From an uncultured Eubacteriales bacterium (GTDB lineage Bacteria > Bacillota > Clostridia > Peptostreptococcales > Anaerovoracaceae), in contig URWB01000013.1 of NCBI GenBank assembly GCA_900551415.1, positions 1 through 27,517 of the forward strand: DNA of 27,517 nt, written 5' to 3'. The stretch's first letter is position 1. Every line of letters begins with the position of its first letter. Positions 1-8,263 of this stretch are shown here, one piece after another. The position numbers were made by a program, and so were the translations under genes. The notes beneath the pieces are model-generated. The model was not told the DNA's origin, made no database searches, and saw nothing but the letters and a program-made list of their open reading frames with translations.

Positions 1-60
1 CCCCCCTCCAAACCGTAATTGCACCCCCTTAACGGGTTTCTATCAAAATTAGAGTCATTT

Positions 61-97
61 GCCATGCGAGACGAAAGTGAGCGATCACTTCCGTTTC
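61..97 (+). repeat. Flanking hairpin repeat, left copy
   Basis: Positions 61-96 match 2336-2371 with only two mismatches over 36 nt. The core is an inverted repeat with arms 71-80 and 85-94 around a GCGA (GNRA-type) tetraloop, followed by TTTC. One A.C mismatch in the stem and a broken T-run make it a weaker terminator than the right copy. Another shared word, CGGGTTTC, lies upstream of each copy (33-40 and 2293-2300), so the homology extends leftward with gaps. Confidence 0.8.
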
Positions 98-233
98 TTC
101 GTTTTTGTCGGAATTTCAATGAGTACGGGCTGCGGCCTGTGCATGATATTTCGCGTGGAATCGGCGGTAGTCCATTACTGCATTGCATATTTCACTATAA
201 AAACAATGAATCTGCATATTTTTTGCAAATTTA

Positions 234-260
234 TTGATTCTATATTGATTATTTTATAAT
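234..260 (+). promoter_or_regulatory. Probable promoter of the rloA-rloB pair
   Basis: A perfect -10 hexamer TATAAT lies at 255-260. TTGATT at 234-239 is the nearest -35-like hexamer, but the spacer is short (15 nt). The predicted transcript would start near 267, about 40 nt before the ATG at 310. The surrounding DNA is very A+T-rich, so chance matches are possible. Confidence 0.45.
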
Positions 261-309
261 ATATTGGTAGAATAAATTCATCAGTATATTTAAAAACGAG
301 GTGATTGAC

Positions 310-1551
310 ATGCTGATTCAATTTGCAGTGGAAAACTATATGTCTCTAAGAGACGAAACGGTGCTGAGCATGGACGCAGGCGCAGGATCGGAGCATAGAG
401 AAAATCTTCAGGAGTATCAAGATGGATATCTGCTTCCTACGGCTGCTATTTACGGAGCGAATGCGGCAGGAAAAAGCAATATCTTTAAGGCTATGACCGC
501 GGCACTTCGGATTATTCGCGAGTCAAATGATAGACAAATCGACCGACCTGTACCGTTCATTCATCCGTATGCCTTTGATGAGGAACATAGACATCTGCCG
601 TCAAAATTCGATTTTACTTTTGTGATAAACCATGTGAAATATCAGTATGGCTTTTCTGCGGATTCCTCAAAAATATACGACGAGTATTTGTACAAATACA
701 GCAGCAAACTTCCTTCCTTGATCTTTGAAAGAACGAATACTAACGACTATAAATACACAAAGTCGAATGAAAGCAAACTGAAACAGTACGAGGAAAAAAC
801 AGCGCCGAACAAGCTGTTCCTCGCCACGGCAACAAACTGGAACTGTGAACTTACAAAAGAAGCCTATCTGTGGTTTGCGAAAAAATTAGACGTTTATAAC
901 AACGAAAGTTTTACTATGAGCCAAAACATGCTTGCAGTTTTTGCTAATGGGGGAGAGCCGCTGCGATCATTTGTAACAGCACTTCTGAAAACGGCGGATG
1001 TCAATATCAGCGGATACAAAATTGACAGCAGCTATTATGATATTGAAGAAACAGGAGGAGCCGAGGTGGGTTACAGGATGACATCCTATACGCTAAGAAC
1101 GAATCACATCGTGACAAATGACGATACAACCTGCGAATACACTTTGCCCTTTGATGCGGAATCAGAGGGCACGAAACGGATCTTCATTTTTGGCCCGATC
1201 ATAAAAGATGCATTGGAAAACGGAAGAACCATTGTTGTCGATGAAATTGATAACAGTCTGCATCCGCTGTTCCTGGAATATCTGATCCAGCTGTTCAACA
1301 ATAGGGAAACAAATCCAAACAAAGCCCAGCTGATCTTCAACACACATTCTGTGGAGACTCTATCACTGGATCTTCTGCGGCGTGATCAGATCTACTTTGT
1401 AGAAAAGAACCACGAAAACGGCGTCACTGAACTTTACTCGCTGGACGAGTTTTCTCCTAGGAAAACAGAAAATGTGCGGAAAGGATACTTGCAGGGCAGA
1501 TATGGAGCTATCCCGAATATCGGATTGGAGGACTTGGCATGGCAGCGGTGA
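310..1551 (+). CDS. AAA family ATPase, RloA/AbiLi-like, of a two-gene defence system
   Basis: This is a predicted ATPase of 413 residues in the AAA_15/AAA_21 (SMC/RecF/OLD-like) group. The Walker A motif GANAAGKSN lies at residues 49-57, the Walker B core IVVDE at 308-312, and an NTH switch histidine at 346. The N-terminus (LIQFAVENYMSLRDE) is typical of this group. An upstream in-frame GTG at 301 is possible, but it overlaps the GAGGTG ribosome binding site that is well placed for the ATG at 310, so I chose the ATG. The gene overlaps the RloB-like gene by 13 nt, which implies co-translation. Related pairs (RloA-RloB, AbiL, PARIS) act in phage defence, with the ATPase thought to sense infection and control a partner nuclease. 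That role is inferred here. Base composition looks more A+T-rich than in the metabolic genes downstream, consistent with acquired DNA. Confidence 0.85.
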   Translation: MLIQFAVENYMSLRDETVLSMDAGAGSEHRENLQEYQDGYLLPTAAIYGANAAGKSNIFKAMTAALRIIRESNDRQIDRPVPFIHPYAFDEEHRHLPSKFDFTFVINHVKYQYGFSADSSKIYDEYLYKYSSKLPSLIFERTNTNDYKYTKSNESKLKQYEEKTAPNKLFLATATNWNCELTKEAYLWFAKKLDVYNNESFTMSQNMLAVFANGGEPLRSFVTALLKTADVNISGYKIDSSYYDIEETGGAEVGYRMTSYTLRTNHIVTNDDTTCEYTLPFDAESEGTKRIFIFGPIIKDALENGRTIVVDEIDNSLHPLFLEYLIQLFNNRETNPNKAQLIFNTHSVETLSLDLLRRDQIYFVEKNHENGVTELYSLDEFSPRKTENVRKGYLQGRYGAIPNIGLEDLAWQR

Positions 1552-2150
1552 AACAAAAGAAAAGAGGTCAAGTGAATCGATCTCGCACAAAGCTGGTCCT
1601 GATCGCTGCGGAGGGTCGCAACAAGACAGAAAAGCTATACTTCTATGAACTTTTTCAAAACAACAAGGACTACCGAGTTCGATTCACTTCTTCAACGGAA
1701 ACGGATCCGGTTGGAATTGTTGCATCAGCTGTGCAGTATATCCAAAGTGAGGAACTTGATCTGAAGAATGGCGATCTGGCTTTCTGTGCGGTCGACACCG
1801 ATACGGATATCTCAAAGCAGGGCCAGATCAATCAGGCACGAAAACTTGCGGAGAAAAACGGTGTCGAACTTTTACTTTCTAATCCTTGCTTCGAGATTTG
1901 GTTTCTTCAGCACTTCCGGTATAGCACGAAAAGCTATGCATCAAATGATGAAGTTATAAGAGATTTGACAACTTATATTCCGGGTTACAAAAAGAACGCA
2001 AATGTTTACGATCTGATCGCGCATGCACAGGCGCATGCAGTGAAACGTGCGAAGCAGCTGGAGCAGCACCATGCGGAGCTAGGCCGAAAGAAAAACAGTA
2101 TGGAATGCAATCCAAGCACGGATGCGTACAAAGTCCTTGAGATCCGGTAA
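1539..2150 (+). CDS. rloB: RloB/AbiLii-like protein, probable toprim-type nuclease effector
   Basis: This 203-residue protein has the layout of the RloB family. A conserved glutamate-glycine lies in AEGRNKTE (E25), an acidic cluster AVDTDTD at 84-90, the motif SNPCFEIWFL at 114-123, and a C-terminal NPST segment at 191-194. The Glu plus Asp-x-Asp arrangement resembles a toprim metal site, so nuclease activity is plausible but unproven. The start is fixed by GGAGG at 1527-1531, seven nt before the ATG, inside the end of the upstream ATPase gene. In related abortive-infection pairs the RloB-like protein is the likely toxic effector held in check or triggered by the ATPase. No third gene (methylase or restriction subunit) accompanies the pair, unlike rlo genes embedded in type I restriction loci. 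Confidence 0.85.
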   Translation: MAAVKQKKRGQVNRSRTKLVLIAAEGRNKTEKLYFYELFQNNKDYRVRFTSSTETDPVGIVASAVQYIQSEELDLKNGDLAFCAVDTDTDISKQGQINQARKLAEKNGVELLLSNPCFEIWFLQHFRYSTKSYASNDEVIRDLTTYIPGYKKNANVYDLIAHAQAHAVKRAKQLEQHHAELGRKKNSMECNPSTDAYKVLEIR

Positions 2151-2314
2151 TCAAAGCGCGAAAATTAAGCAGTTTACGAAAAACACATCGTGGATTGGAA
2201 AACAGGCATATTGAAATGGGAAAAAATAGACGGATTCGATTATACTTTTGATTACACGAAAAGACAATATAGCTCAAAACCTCCTTTTTATGCGGGTTTC
2301 AGGCTACGCAAAGT

Positions 2315-2339
2315 GATTCGAGTCCCATGTCCTCCGCCA
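2315..2339 (+). other. tRNA-Ser 3'-end-like fragment
   Basis: This piece contains TTCGAGTCCCA, which resembles a T-loop and the 3' half of a T-stem, and ends with CCTCCGCCA, which matches the usual 3' end of bacterial tRNA-Ser including CCA. The 5' side of the T-stem does not pair well and no upstream tRNA body is visible, so it is not a functional tRNA. It directly precedes the terminator hairpin, as in a real tRNA gene. It may be an integration scar, but similarity by chance cannot be excluded. Confidence 0.35.
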
Positions 2340-2371
2340 TACGAGACGGAAGTGAGCGATCACTTCCGTTT
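2336..2371 (+). repeat. Flanking hairpin repeat, right copy
   Basis: This is the right-hand copy of the 36-nt sequence at 61-96, with two differences. One of them restores full pairing of the hairpin stem. Together the two copies bracket the rloA-rloB pair as direct repeats about 2.3 kb apart. Confidence 0.8.
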
Positions 2372-2374
2372 TTG
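2346..2374 (+). terminator. Rho-independent terminator after rloB
   Basis: A perfect 10-bp stem (ACGGAAGTGA with TCACTTCCGT) closes a GCGA tetraloop and is followed by TTTT. It lies about 195 nt past the rloB stop codon and would end that transcript before the redox operon. Confidence 0.8.
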
Positions 2375-2564
2375 TATATCTTCATGGATCTTCATCGTAT
2401 ATCAATCGTTCGTTCGATAAGCAGCCGAAGATACCATATGTTACATCCGGTGTTCCGTATTGTATCAAAAAAGCACAGGCAGAACTGGAAGATATGTACT
2501 GAAAAATAGACACAAAAAATACGAAAAACAGCCGCAAATTTTGTAGACGAAAGTCGAGAAAATG

Positions 2565-2573
2565 TGCTATATT
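2565..2573 (+). promoter_or_regulatory. Candidate extended -10 promoter of the polyferredoxin-PFOR-Nfn operon
   Basis: TG-C-TATATT at 2565-2573 fits an extended -10 element. No good -35 hexamer is seen at the normal spacing, which extended -10 promoters tolerate. If used, it gives a 5' leader of about 175 nt. Confidence 0.4.
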
Positions 2574-2754
2574 ATAAGTGGTGTATTTTGGATACATACC
2601 ATAAGCTTTTTAGACATCAAACCATTTTGGTGTAGATAAATCGCATGGCTTGCTGCAGTTCGACAGGCCCCATAATGTATTAGTAAAACCATAAATCGAC
2701 CTGAATCTGCGGCGCCTGCAAAAAAACTTAATATGCTATAAGGAGGAGTTAGGT

Positions 2755-3864
2755 ATGAGTTTCGCTCAAGAGGAAAAATTAGCATCTCAGAACACAGTCG
2801 CGTTCGTCGCCTGTAACGGAACTGCTGCCGGACAGAAACGCTTCGCGGGATGCGCGTCCTGCAAAGAAGCCGTAGAAAGCGGTTTTGCCAGAGGCGAATG
2901 CAAGAGTGGCTGCGTCGGCGTCGGTTCCTGCATCGAAGTCTGTAAGCAGAAGGCGATGAGTTTGGTTGACGGACGTATCGTCATCGACAGAGAAAAGTGC
3001 GACGGCTGCGGTGACTGCGCGAAAGAGGACGTCTGTCCACAGGGGCTGATCCGCATGATCCCAAGAGATGCCACCAACTTTATTCCATGTTCTTCCACAG
3101 AGGAAGATGATGAAGTGGTTCGCAAGACTTGCGGATACGGCTGTATTGCCTGCGGAGAATGTGAAAGAGCATGTCCGGAGGGTGCGGTATCGATTGTTGA
3201 TAACCACGCTGTGATCGATTATGACAAGTGTGTAGGCTGCGTTGCCTGTGCGGTAAAATGCAAAAAGAAGATTATCGTAGACACACTGCATGACCTGACT
3301 GCATTAAAATCTACCGTTGCGTTTGTACGCTGTTCCGGAGACGGACGCATTGCGTTCCAGCTCAAGAACGCGGGAATCACCACCTGCCAGGAGGCCGCGA
3401 AGCTCGACCGCAAGGCGATGGATCTTTGCGTGACCGGCTGCTTCGGACAGGGTGCCTGCACGGCTGTCTGTCGATATGATGCCATCAAGGTGGAGAACGG
3501 CGTCGCGAAGGTTGATCCGGATAAGTGCGTTGGATGTAAGGATTGCACCTTTGCTTGTCCGCAGCACCTGATCACCATCGTTCCGTACAAGGGACAGAAG
3601 ATGGTCGCTTGCTCCTCGACAGATGATAAAGAAACCAAAGCGAAGGTTTGCGGAACCGGTTGTTCCGGCTGCTTCGATTGCGAAGCGAACTGCCCGAACC
3701 TGGCCATCTATGAGGACGGCACGCATTCCGTAATCGATCCGGAGCTTTGTGAGGACTGTCACGTATGTCAGTATGTATGCCCGAGGAACGTCATCAAGGA
3801 ACTGGAAGTACCGGAGTACATTTTCTTACAGCGTGAAGCGTTAGGTATGCAGGAAGGAGAATAG
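2755..3864 (+). CDS. Soluble polyferredoxin: two tandem RnfB-type 4Fe-4S domains
   Basis: This 369-residue, very cysteine-rich protein is an internal duplication. The first half begins around TVAFVAC (residues 14-20) and the second around TVAFVRC (187-193), a period of about 173 residues. Each half reproduces the order of the ferredoxin portion of RnfB: a C...C segment, GCxGxGxCxxxC, a CxGCxxC motif, a CSST segment, GCxxCxxCxxxCP, and a final CxxCxxCxxxC. Several 4Fe-4S clusters per half are expected. The N-terminal membrane anchor and the CxxC-rich cluster domain of true RnfB are absent, and no membrane segment is visible, so the protein should be cytosolic. The start follows AAGGAGGAG at 2740-2748. 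Only 2 nt separate it from the PFOR gene, so it probably relays electrons from PFOR to NfnAB or another acceptor. That function is inference. Confidence 0.85.
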   Translation: MSFAQEEKLASQNTVAFVACNGTAAGQKRFAGCASCKEAVESGFARGECKSGCVGVGSCIEVCKQKAMSLVDGRIVIDREKCDGCGDCAKEDVCPQGLIRMIPRDATNFIPCSSTEEDDEVVRKTCGYGCIACGECERACPEGAVSIVDNHAVIDYDKCVGCVACAVKCKKKIIVDTLHDLTALKSTVAFVRCSGDGRIAFQLKNAGITTCQEAAKLDRKAMDLCVTGCFGQGACTAVCRYDAIKVENGVAKVDPDKCVGCKDCTFACPQHLITIVPYKGQKMVACSSTDDKETKAKVCGTGCSGCFDCEANCPNLAIYEDGTHSVIDPELCEDCHVCQYVCPRNVIKELEVPEYIFLQREALGMQEGE

Positions 3865-3866
3865 AC

Positions 3867-6800
3867 ATGAGAAAATTAAAAACTATGGACGGAAACGCCG
3901 CTGCTGCTCATGTTGCATACGCCTTCTCTGAGGTTGCTGCGATCTATCCGATCACACCATCCTCACCTATGGCAGAAAACATGGACGAATGGGTTTCCCA
4001 GGACAGAACCAATATCTTCGGTGAAAAAGTCAAGATCGTTGAAATGCAGTCTGAAGCAGGCGCTGCAGGCGCTGTTCACGGCGCGCTGGCTGCCGGTGCT
4101 CTGACCTCTACGTTCACAGCATCCCAGGGTTTGCTCTTGATGATCCCGAATATGTATAAATTAGCAGGTGAACAGACACCGGCTGTGTTCCACGTTGCCG
4201 CTCGCTGCGTCGCGACTCACGCACTGAATATTTTTGGTGACCACAGTGACGTCATGGGCTGCCGCCAGACCGGTTTCGGCATGATTGCCTCCAACTCTGT
4301 ACAGCAGGCCATGGACCTGGCTGCTGTTGCGCATTTAAGCGCGATCGCAGGCCGTGTACCGATGCTGCACTTCTTTGACGGTTTCCGTACTTCTCACGAA
4401 CAGCAGAAGATCGAAGTATGGGATTACGATGATCTCAAAGAAATGGTTGACTGGGACGCGCTCAAGAGATTCAAGCAGAACGCGCTGAATCCGAACCACC
4501 CGCATACGATGGGCTCTGCAGAGCAGCCGGAAACCTTCTTCCAGCACAGAGAAGCCTGCAATACTGCCTATCTGGAAACGCCGGATCTTGTCAACAAATA
4601 CATGGAAATGGTCAATGCCAAGATCGGCACAGACTACAAACCGTTCAACTATTACGGCGCGGCGGACGCGGAGGAAATTATCATCGCGATGGGTTCCGTA
4701 TGCGAATGCGCGGAGGAACTGATCGACTACCTCAACGCGAGAGGCCGGAAGGTTGGTATCGTGGAAGTACATCTTTACAGACCATGGTCCACCAAGTACT
4801 TATTAAACGTGATGCCTGAAACCGTCAAGAAGATTGCGGTTCTCGACAGAACCAAGGAACCGGGCGGTACCGGCGAGCCGTTATACTTAGACGTAGTCAC
4901 CGCGCTGCGCGGTACGAAATTCGAAAGCTGCCTGATCTGCGGCGGTCGTTACGGCCTTGGTTCCAAGGACGTACAGCCTGGCGATGTGCTGGCCGTTTAC
5001 GAAAACCTGTGGAGCGACGCGCCGAAGAAGGAATTCACGATTTCCATCACAGACGATGTGACCAACCTGTCCATCCACGGCTCCGAGAATCCGGACGTTG
5101 CGCCTAAGGGAACGAAGGCCTGCAAATTCTGGGGTCTGGGCGCAGACGGTACCGTTGGCGCGAATAAGAACTCCGTCAAGATCATCGGTGACCATACCGA
5201 TATGAAGGCGCAGGCATACTTCCAGTATGACTCCAAGAAGTCCGGCGGCGTAACGATCTCTCACCTGAGATTCGGCAACGAACCGATCCGCTCGACCTAT
5301 TATGTCAAACAGGCTGACTTTGTTGCATGTCACAACGAAGCTTATCTGTACAAGTATGAAATGGTACAGGATGTAAAACCAGGCGGATTCTTCCTGCTCA
5401 ACTGCACCTGGTCCGATGACGAACTCGAAGAAAAATTGCCGGGCAAGGTCAAGAGATACATCGCGCAGAACAATGTACAGTTCTATACCTGCGACGCAGT
5501 GACCATGGCAAAAGAGATCGGTCTGGGCGCACGCAGAACGAACTCCATCCTGCAGGCTGCTTTCTTCAAGCTGGCTGACATCATTCCGATCGAGGAAGCG
5601 GAAGGCTACATGAAGGATGCGATCGCAAAGACATATAAGAAAAAAGGTCAGGACATCGTAGACATGAACTGCAAGGCAGTTGACGCAGGTCTGAACCATA
5701 TCCATAAGGTCGAGGTTCCGGAAAGCTGGAAGAACGCAGAAGACGATGCACCGGCAGCTCCGCTGGTAGGCAGAGACAAACTGCACACGGAATTCTTAAA
5801 CGATATTCTGGTACCGACTGCGAATCTGACCGCTGACAACGTTCCGGTTTCCAAGTTTATGGATACCGTAACCGGCATGATGCCTGCGGGTACCGCGGCT
5901 TACGAAAAGCGCGGTGTCGCGGCGGATCTTCCGCATTGGGACGTGAAGAACTGTATGCAGTGTAACTGGTGCGCGAGCGTTTGTCCGCATGCCGTTGTTC
6001 GTCCGTTCGTGATGACCGCGGAGGAAGCGGAAGGCGTTGCTGACGCAGTACCGATGAAGGGCGCGAAGGACAAGAAGTTCACGCTCGGCTGGTCTCTGAT
6101 GGACTGCACAGGCTGCGGTTCCTGCGCAGAGGTATGCCCTGCGAGAAACAAGGCCATCACCATGGCACCGGCAGAAGATCACTTCATGCACGCGGCACAG
6201 GCAAAATACGATCATTTATATAAGAATGTTGACGAAAAGGAAACGCCGTTCAAGGAAAGCACCGTCAAAGGTGCACAGCTCAAGACACCGCTCATGGAAT
6301 TCTCCGGCGCTTGCCCTGGCTGCGGCGAAACTCCTTACGCGAAGCTGGTAACCCAGTTGTTCGGTGACCGCATGTTCATCGCGAACGCGACAGGCTGCTC
6401 CTCGATTTGGGGCGCTTCCGCTCCGGCGACACCGTATACCGTAAACAAAGAGGGCAGAGGTCCTGCATGGGCAAACTCCCTGTTCGAGGATAACGCTGAA
6501 TTCGGTTTCGGTATGGCGACCTCCGTCAACGCGAGAAGAAACGAATTGAAGTCCGCAGTCGAAAGACTGTATGACGCTGTCGGCGTGCCGGCAAAGGCGT
6601 GGGTGGCTTCCATGCACGACGGCAAAACCTCCAAGACAACCGGAGAAGTTCTGCTGGAAGCGGCGAAGAAGCTCGCGGACACTAACGAAGACGCGAAATA
6701 TGTCGTTGAGAACGCTGACCTGCTGACCAAACCATCCATGTGGATCTTCGGCGGCGACGGTTGGGCTTACGATATCGGTTACGGCGGTCTGGATCACGTC

Positions 6801-7388
6801 ATTGCGTCCGGCGAAGACGTCAACATCATGGTATTCGATACCGAGGTATATTCCAATACAGGCGGTCAGGCATCCAAATCCACACCGGTCGGCGCGGTCG
6901 CGAAATTCGCGGCTTCCGGTAAGGCAGTCAAGAAAAAAGACCTTGCGCAGATCGCAATGGCTTACGGCTATGTCTATGTCGCGCAGATCGCGATGGGCGC
7001 GAACCCGGAACAGACACTCAGAGCAATTCGCGAAGCGGAAAGCTATCACGGTCCTTCCCTGATCATCGCTTACGCGCCTTGTATCAACCACGGTGTCAAA
7101 GCCGGCATGAACAAGTCCATGCTCGAAATGAAGAAGGCAGTCAGAGCCGGATACTGGAACCTGTTAAGATACAATCCGGAGCTGGAAGCGAAGGGCGAAA
7201 ATCCGCTGTCCGTTGACTCCGCTGCACCGACAGAATCCTACAGAGATTTCATCATGGGCGAAGTTCGTTACAACTCCCTGAAGCTCGGATTCCCTGAAAG
7301 AGCAGAAAAACTCTTCGAAAAGGGTGAAGAATGCGCGATGGAAAGATATAAGGAACTGAAGCACCGTCAGGACAGCTTCGGCAAGTAG
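3867..7388 (+). CDS. nifJ: Pyruvate:ferredoxin (flavodoxin) oxidoreductase
   Basis: This is a full-length single-chain PFOR of 1173 residues. It oxidises pyruvate with CoA to acetyl-CoA and CO2 and reduces ferredoxin. The pyruvate-site motif YPITPSS is at residues 27-33. A two-cluster ferredoxin domain lies near 694-760, with NCMQCNWCASVCP followed by CTGCGSCAEVCP. The proximal-cluster cysteines are in CPGCGETPYAK (about 816) and TGCSSIWG (about 842). The thiamine-diphosphate domain carries GDGWAYDIGYGGLDH near 963 and SNTGGQASKSTP. The start codon lies just behind AAGGAGAA in the end of the polyferredoxin gene, so the two are translationally linked. No truncation or frameshift is seen. The enzyme is cytosolic and marks an anaerobic fermentative lifestyle. 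Confidence 0.97.
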   Translation: MRKLKTMDGNAAAAHVAYAFSEVAAIYPITPSSPMAENMDEWVSQDRTNIFGEKVKIVEMQSEAGAAGAVHGALAAGALTSTFTASQGLLLMIPNMYKLAGEQTPAVFHVAARCVATHALNIFGDHSDVMGCRQTGFGMIASNSVQQAMDLAAVAHLSAIAGRVPMLHFFDGFRTSHEQQKIEVWDYDDLKEMVDWDALKRFKQNALNPNHPHTMGSAEQPETFFQHREACNTAYLETPDLVNKYMEMVNAKIGTDYKPFNYYGAADAEEIIIAMGSVCECAEELIDYLNARGRKVGIVEVHLYRPWSTKYLLNVMPETVKKIAVLDRTKEPGGTGEPLYLDVVTALRGTKFESCLICGGRYGLGSKDVQPGDVLAVYENLWSDAPKKEFTISITDDVTNLSIHGSENPDVAPKGTKACKFWGLGADGTVGANKNSVKIIGDHTDMKAQAYFQYDSKKSGGVTISHLRFGNEPIRSTYYVKQADFVACHNEAYLYKYEMVQDVKPGGFFLLNCTWSDDELEEKLPGKVKRYIAQNNVQFYTCDAVTMAKEIGLGARRTNSILQAAFFKLADIIPIEEAEGYMKDAIAKTYKKKGQDIVDMNCKAVDAGLNHIHKVEVPESWKNAEDDAPAAPLVGRDKLHTEFLNDILVPTANLTADNVPVSKFMDTVTGMMPAGTAAYEKRGVAADLPHWDVKNCMQCNWCASVCPHAVVRPFVMTAEEAEGVADAVPMKGAKDKKFTLGWSLMDCTGCGSCAEVCPARNKAITMAPAEDHFMHAAQAKYDHLYKNVDEKETPFKESTVKGAQLKTPLMEFSGACPGCGETPYAKLVTQLFGDRMFIANATGCSSIWGASAPATPYTVNKEGRGPAWANSLFEDNAEFGFGMATSVNARRNELKSAVERLYDAVGVPAKAWVASMHDGKTSKTTGEVLLEAAKKLADTNEDAKYVVENADLLTKPSMWIFGGDGWAYDIGYGGLDHVIASGEDVNIMVFDTEVYSNTGGQASKSTPVGAVAKFAASGKAVKKKDLAQIAMAYGYVYVAQIAMGANPEQTLRAIREAESYHGPSLIIAYAPCINHGVKAGMNKSMLEMKKAVRAGYWNLLRYNPELEAKGENPLSVDSAAPTESYRDFIMGEVRYNSLKLGFPERAEKLFEKGEECAMERYKELKHRQDSFGK

Positions 7389-7408
7389 GGAAAGGAGGAT
7401 GAACAACC

Positions 7409-8263
7409 ATGAAAAGATTTGAAGTTACCTGGAAAAGAAGACTGAACCACAATATGGTCTGGCTGAAGATCTATGCGCCTCTGGTCGCAAAACACGCGAA
7501 ACCGGGACAATTTATCATCCTCAGAACAGATGAATTCGGTGAAAGAATCCCGCTGACAATGGCAGGACATAATGAAGAGGATGGCACCATCGATTTGATC
7601 TACGCGGCAGTCGGCAGAACCACCATGCTGATGGATCAGCTGGAAGTGGGCGACTGCTTCGCGGATATCGTAGGACCTTTGGGCAAGCCGACCCATATGG
7701 ACGGACTCAAGAGAGTCTGCGTGGTCGGCGGCGGTACCGGCAATGCGCTCGCGTATCCGCTAGCCTGCGGTATGCACAAGCATGGCGTGGAAACTGTGAT
7801 GATCGCCGGTTTCAAAACCAAAGATCTGGTCATTTTGGAAGATGAGTTCCGTGCAGGTGTTGACGAACTGTACATGATGACAGACGACGGCAGCTACGGC
7901 GAAAAAGGTTTCACGACCGCGAAGCTGGAAGCGCTGATTCAGGCAGGCGAAAAATTTGATGAAGTCATCGCCGTCGGACCTCCGATGATGATGAAGTTCA
8001 CCTGCCAGATCGCGGAAAAATACGGCATCCACTCCGTTGCTTCCCTAACCGCGTACATGATTGACGGTACCGGTATGTGCGGCGGCTGCAGATGCAAGAT
8101 CGGCGGCGAAGATAAATTCGTATGCGTGGACGGTCCGGAATTTGACGGCGCGCTGGTCGACTGGGATGATCTGATCAGAAGATCGGCATACTACAAAGAC
8201 CAGGAAGCCGAAGATCGCGCGCACGTATGCAGATTAACAGGAGGTGTTCGTTATCATGATTAA
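7409..8263 (+). CDS. nfnA: NfnA: small subunit of NADH-dependent ferredoxin:NADP+ oxidoreductase
   Basis: This 284-residue flavoprotein belongs to the ferredoxin-NADP reductase/PyrK-like group. The N-terminal FAD domain contains the RIPLTMAG segment (about 47-53), and the nucleotide-binding loop GGGTGNA is at 107-113. A C-terminal 2Fe-2S site is formed by D219, C224, C227 and C239, matching the one-Asp/three-Cys coordination known in Thermotoga NfnA. The family also includes subunits once called sulfide dehydrogenase beta. With NfnB it bifurcates electrons from NADPH, or runs in reverse, between NAD and ferredoxin. An AAAGGAGG site about 10 nt upstream supports the start. It follows nifJ by 20 nt and overlaps nfnB by 8 nt. 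Confidence 0.93.
   Translation: MKRFEVTWKRRLNHNMVWLKIYAPLVAKHAKPGQFIILRTDEFGERIPLTMAGHNEEDGTIDLIYAAVGRTTMLMDQLEVGDCFADIVGPLGKPTHMDGLKRVCVVGGGTGNALAYPLACGMHKHGVETVMIAGFKTKDLVILEDEFRAGVDELYMMTDDGSYGEKGFTTAKLEALIQAGEKFDEVIAVGPPMMMKFTCQIAEKYGIHSVASLTAYMIDGTGMCGGCRCKIGGEDKFVCVDGPEFDGALVDWDDLIRRSAYYKDQEAEDRAHVCRLTGGVRYHD

Larger units (their letters stand above)
1..300. other. Left-edge non-coding stretch upstream of the RloA-like gene
   Basis: No convincing gene is visible here; the short reading frames lack ribosome binding sites and run across a hairpin repeat. The stretch holds one copy of a 36-nt repeat (61-96) that is also found after rloB, then an A+T-rich segment with a probable promoter for the defence pair. 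Confidence 0.7.
2151..2754. other. Non-coding region between the defence pair and the redox operon
   Basis: No supported gene is present. The left part carries the right copy of the hairpin repeat and a tRNA-3'-end-like piece. The right part contains a candidate extended -10 promoter near 2565-2573 and a leader of roughly 175 nt before the polyferredoxin gene. A small imperfect hairpin (GGTGTAT pairing with ATACATACC, 2580-2600) lies at the predicted transcript start. I do not recognise a known riboswitch or T-box in the leader. Confidence 0.6.

Noticed and set aside
19..259. Two short plus-strand frames at the left edge
   Set aside because: They run through the hairpin repeat, lack ribosome binding sites and have no recognisable sequence.
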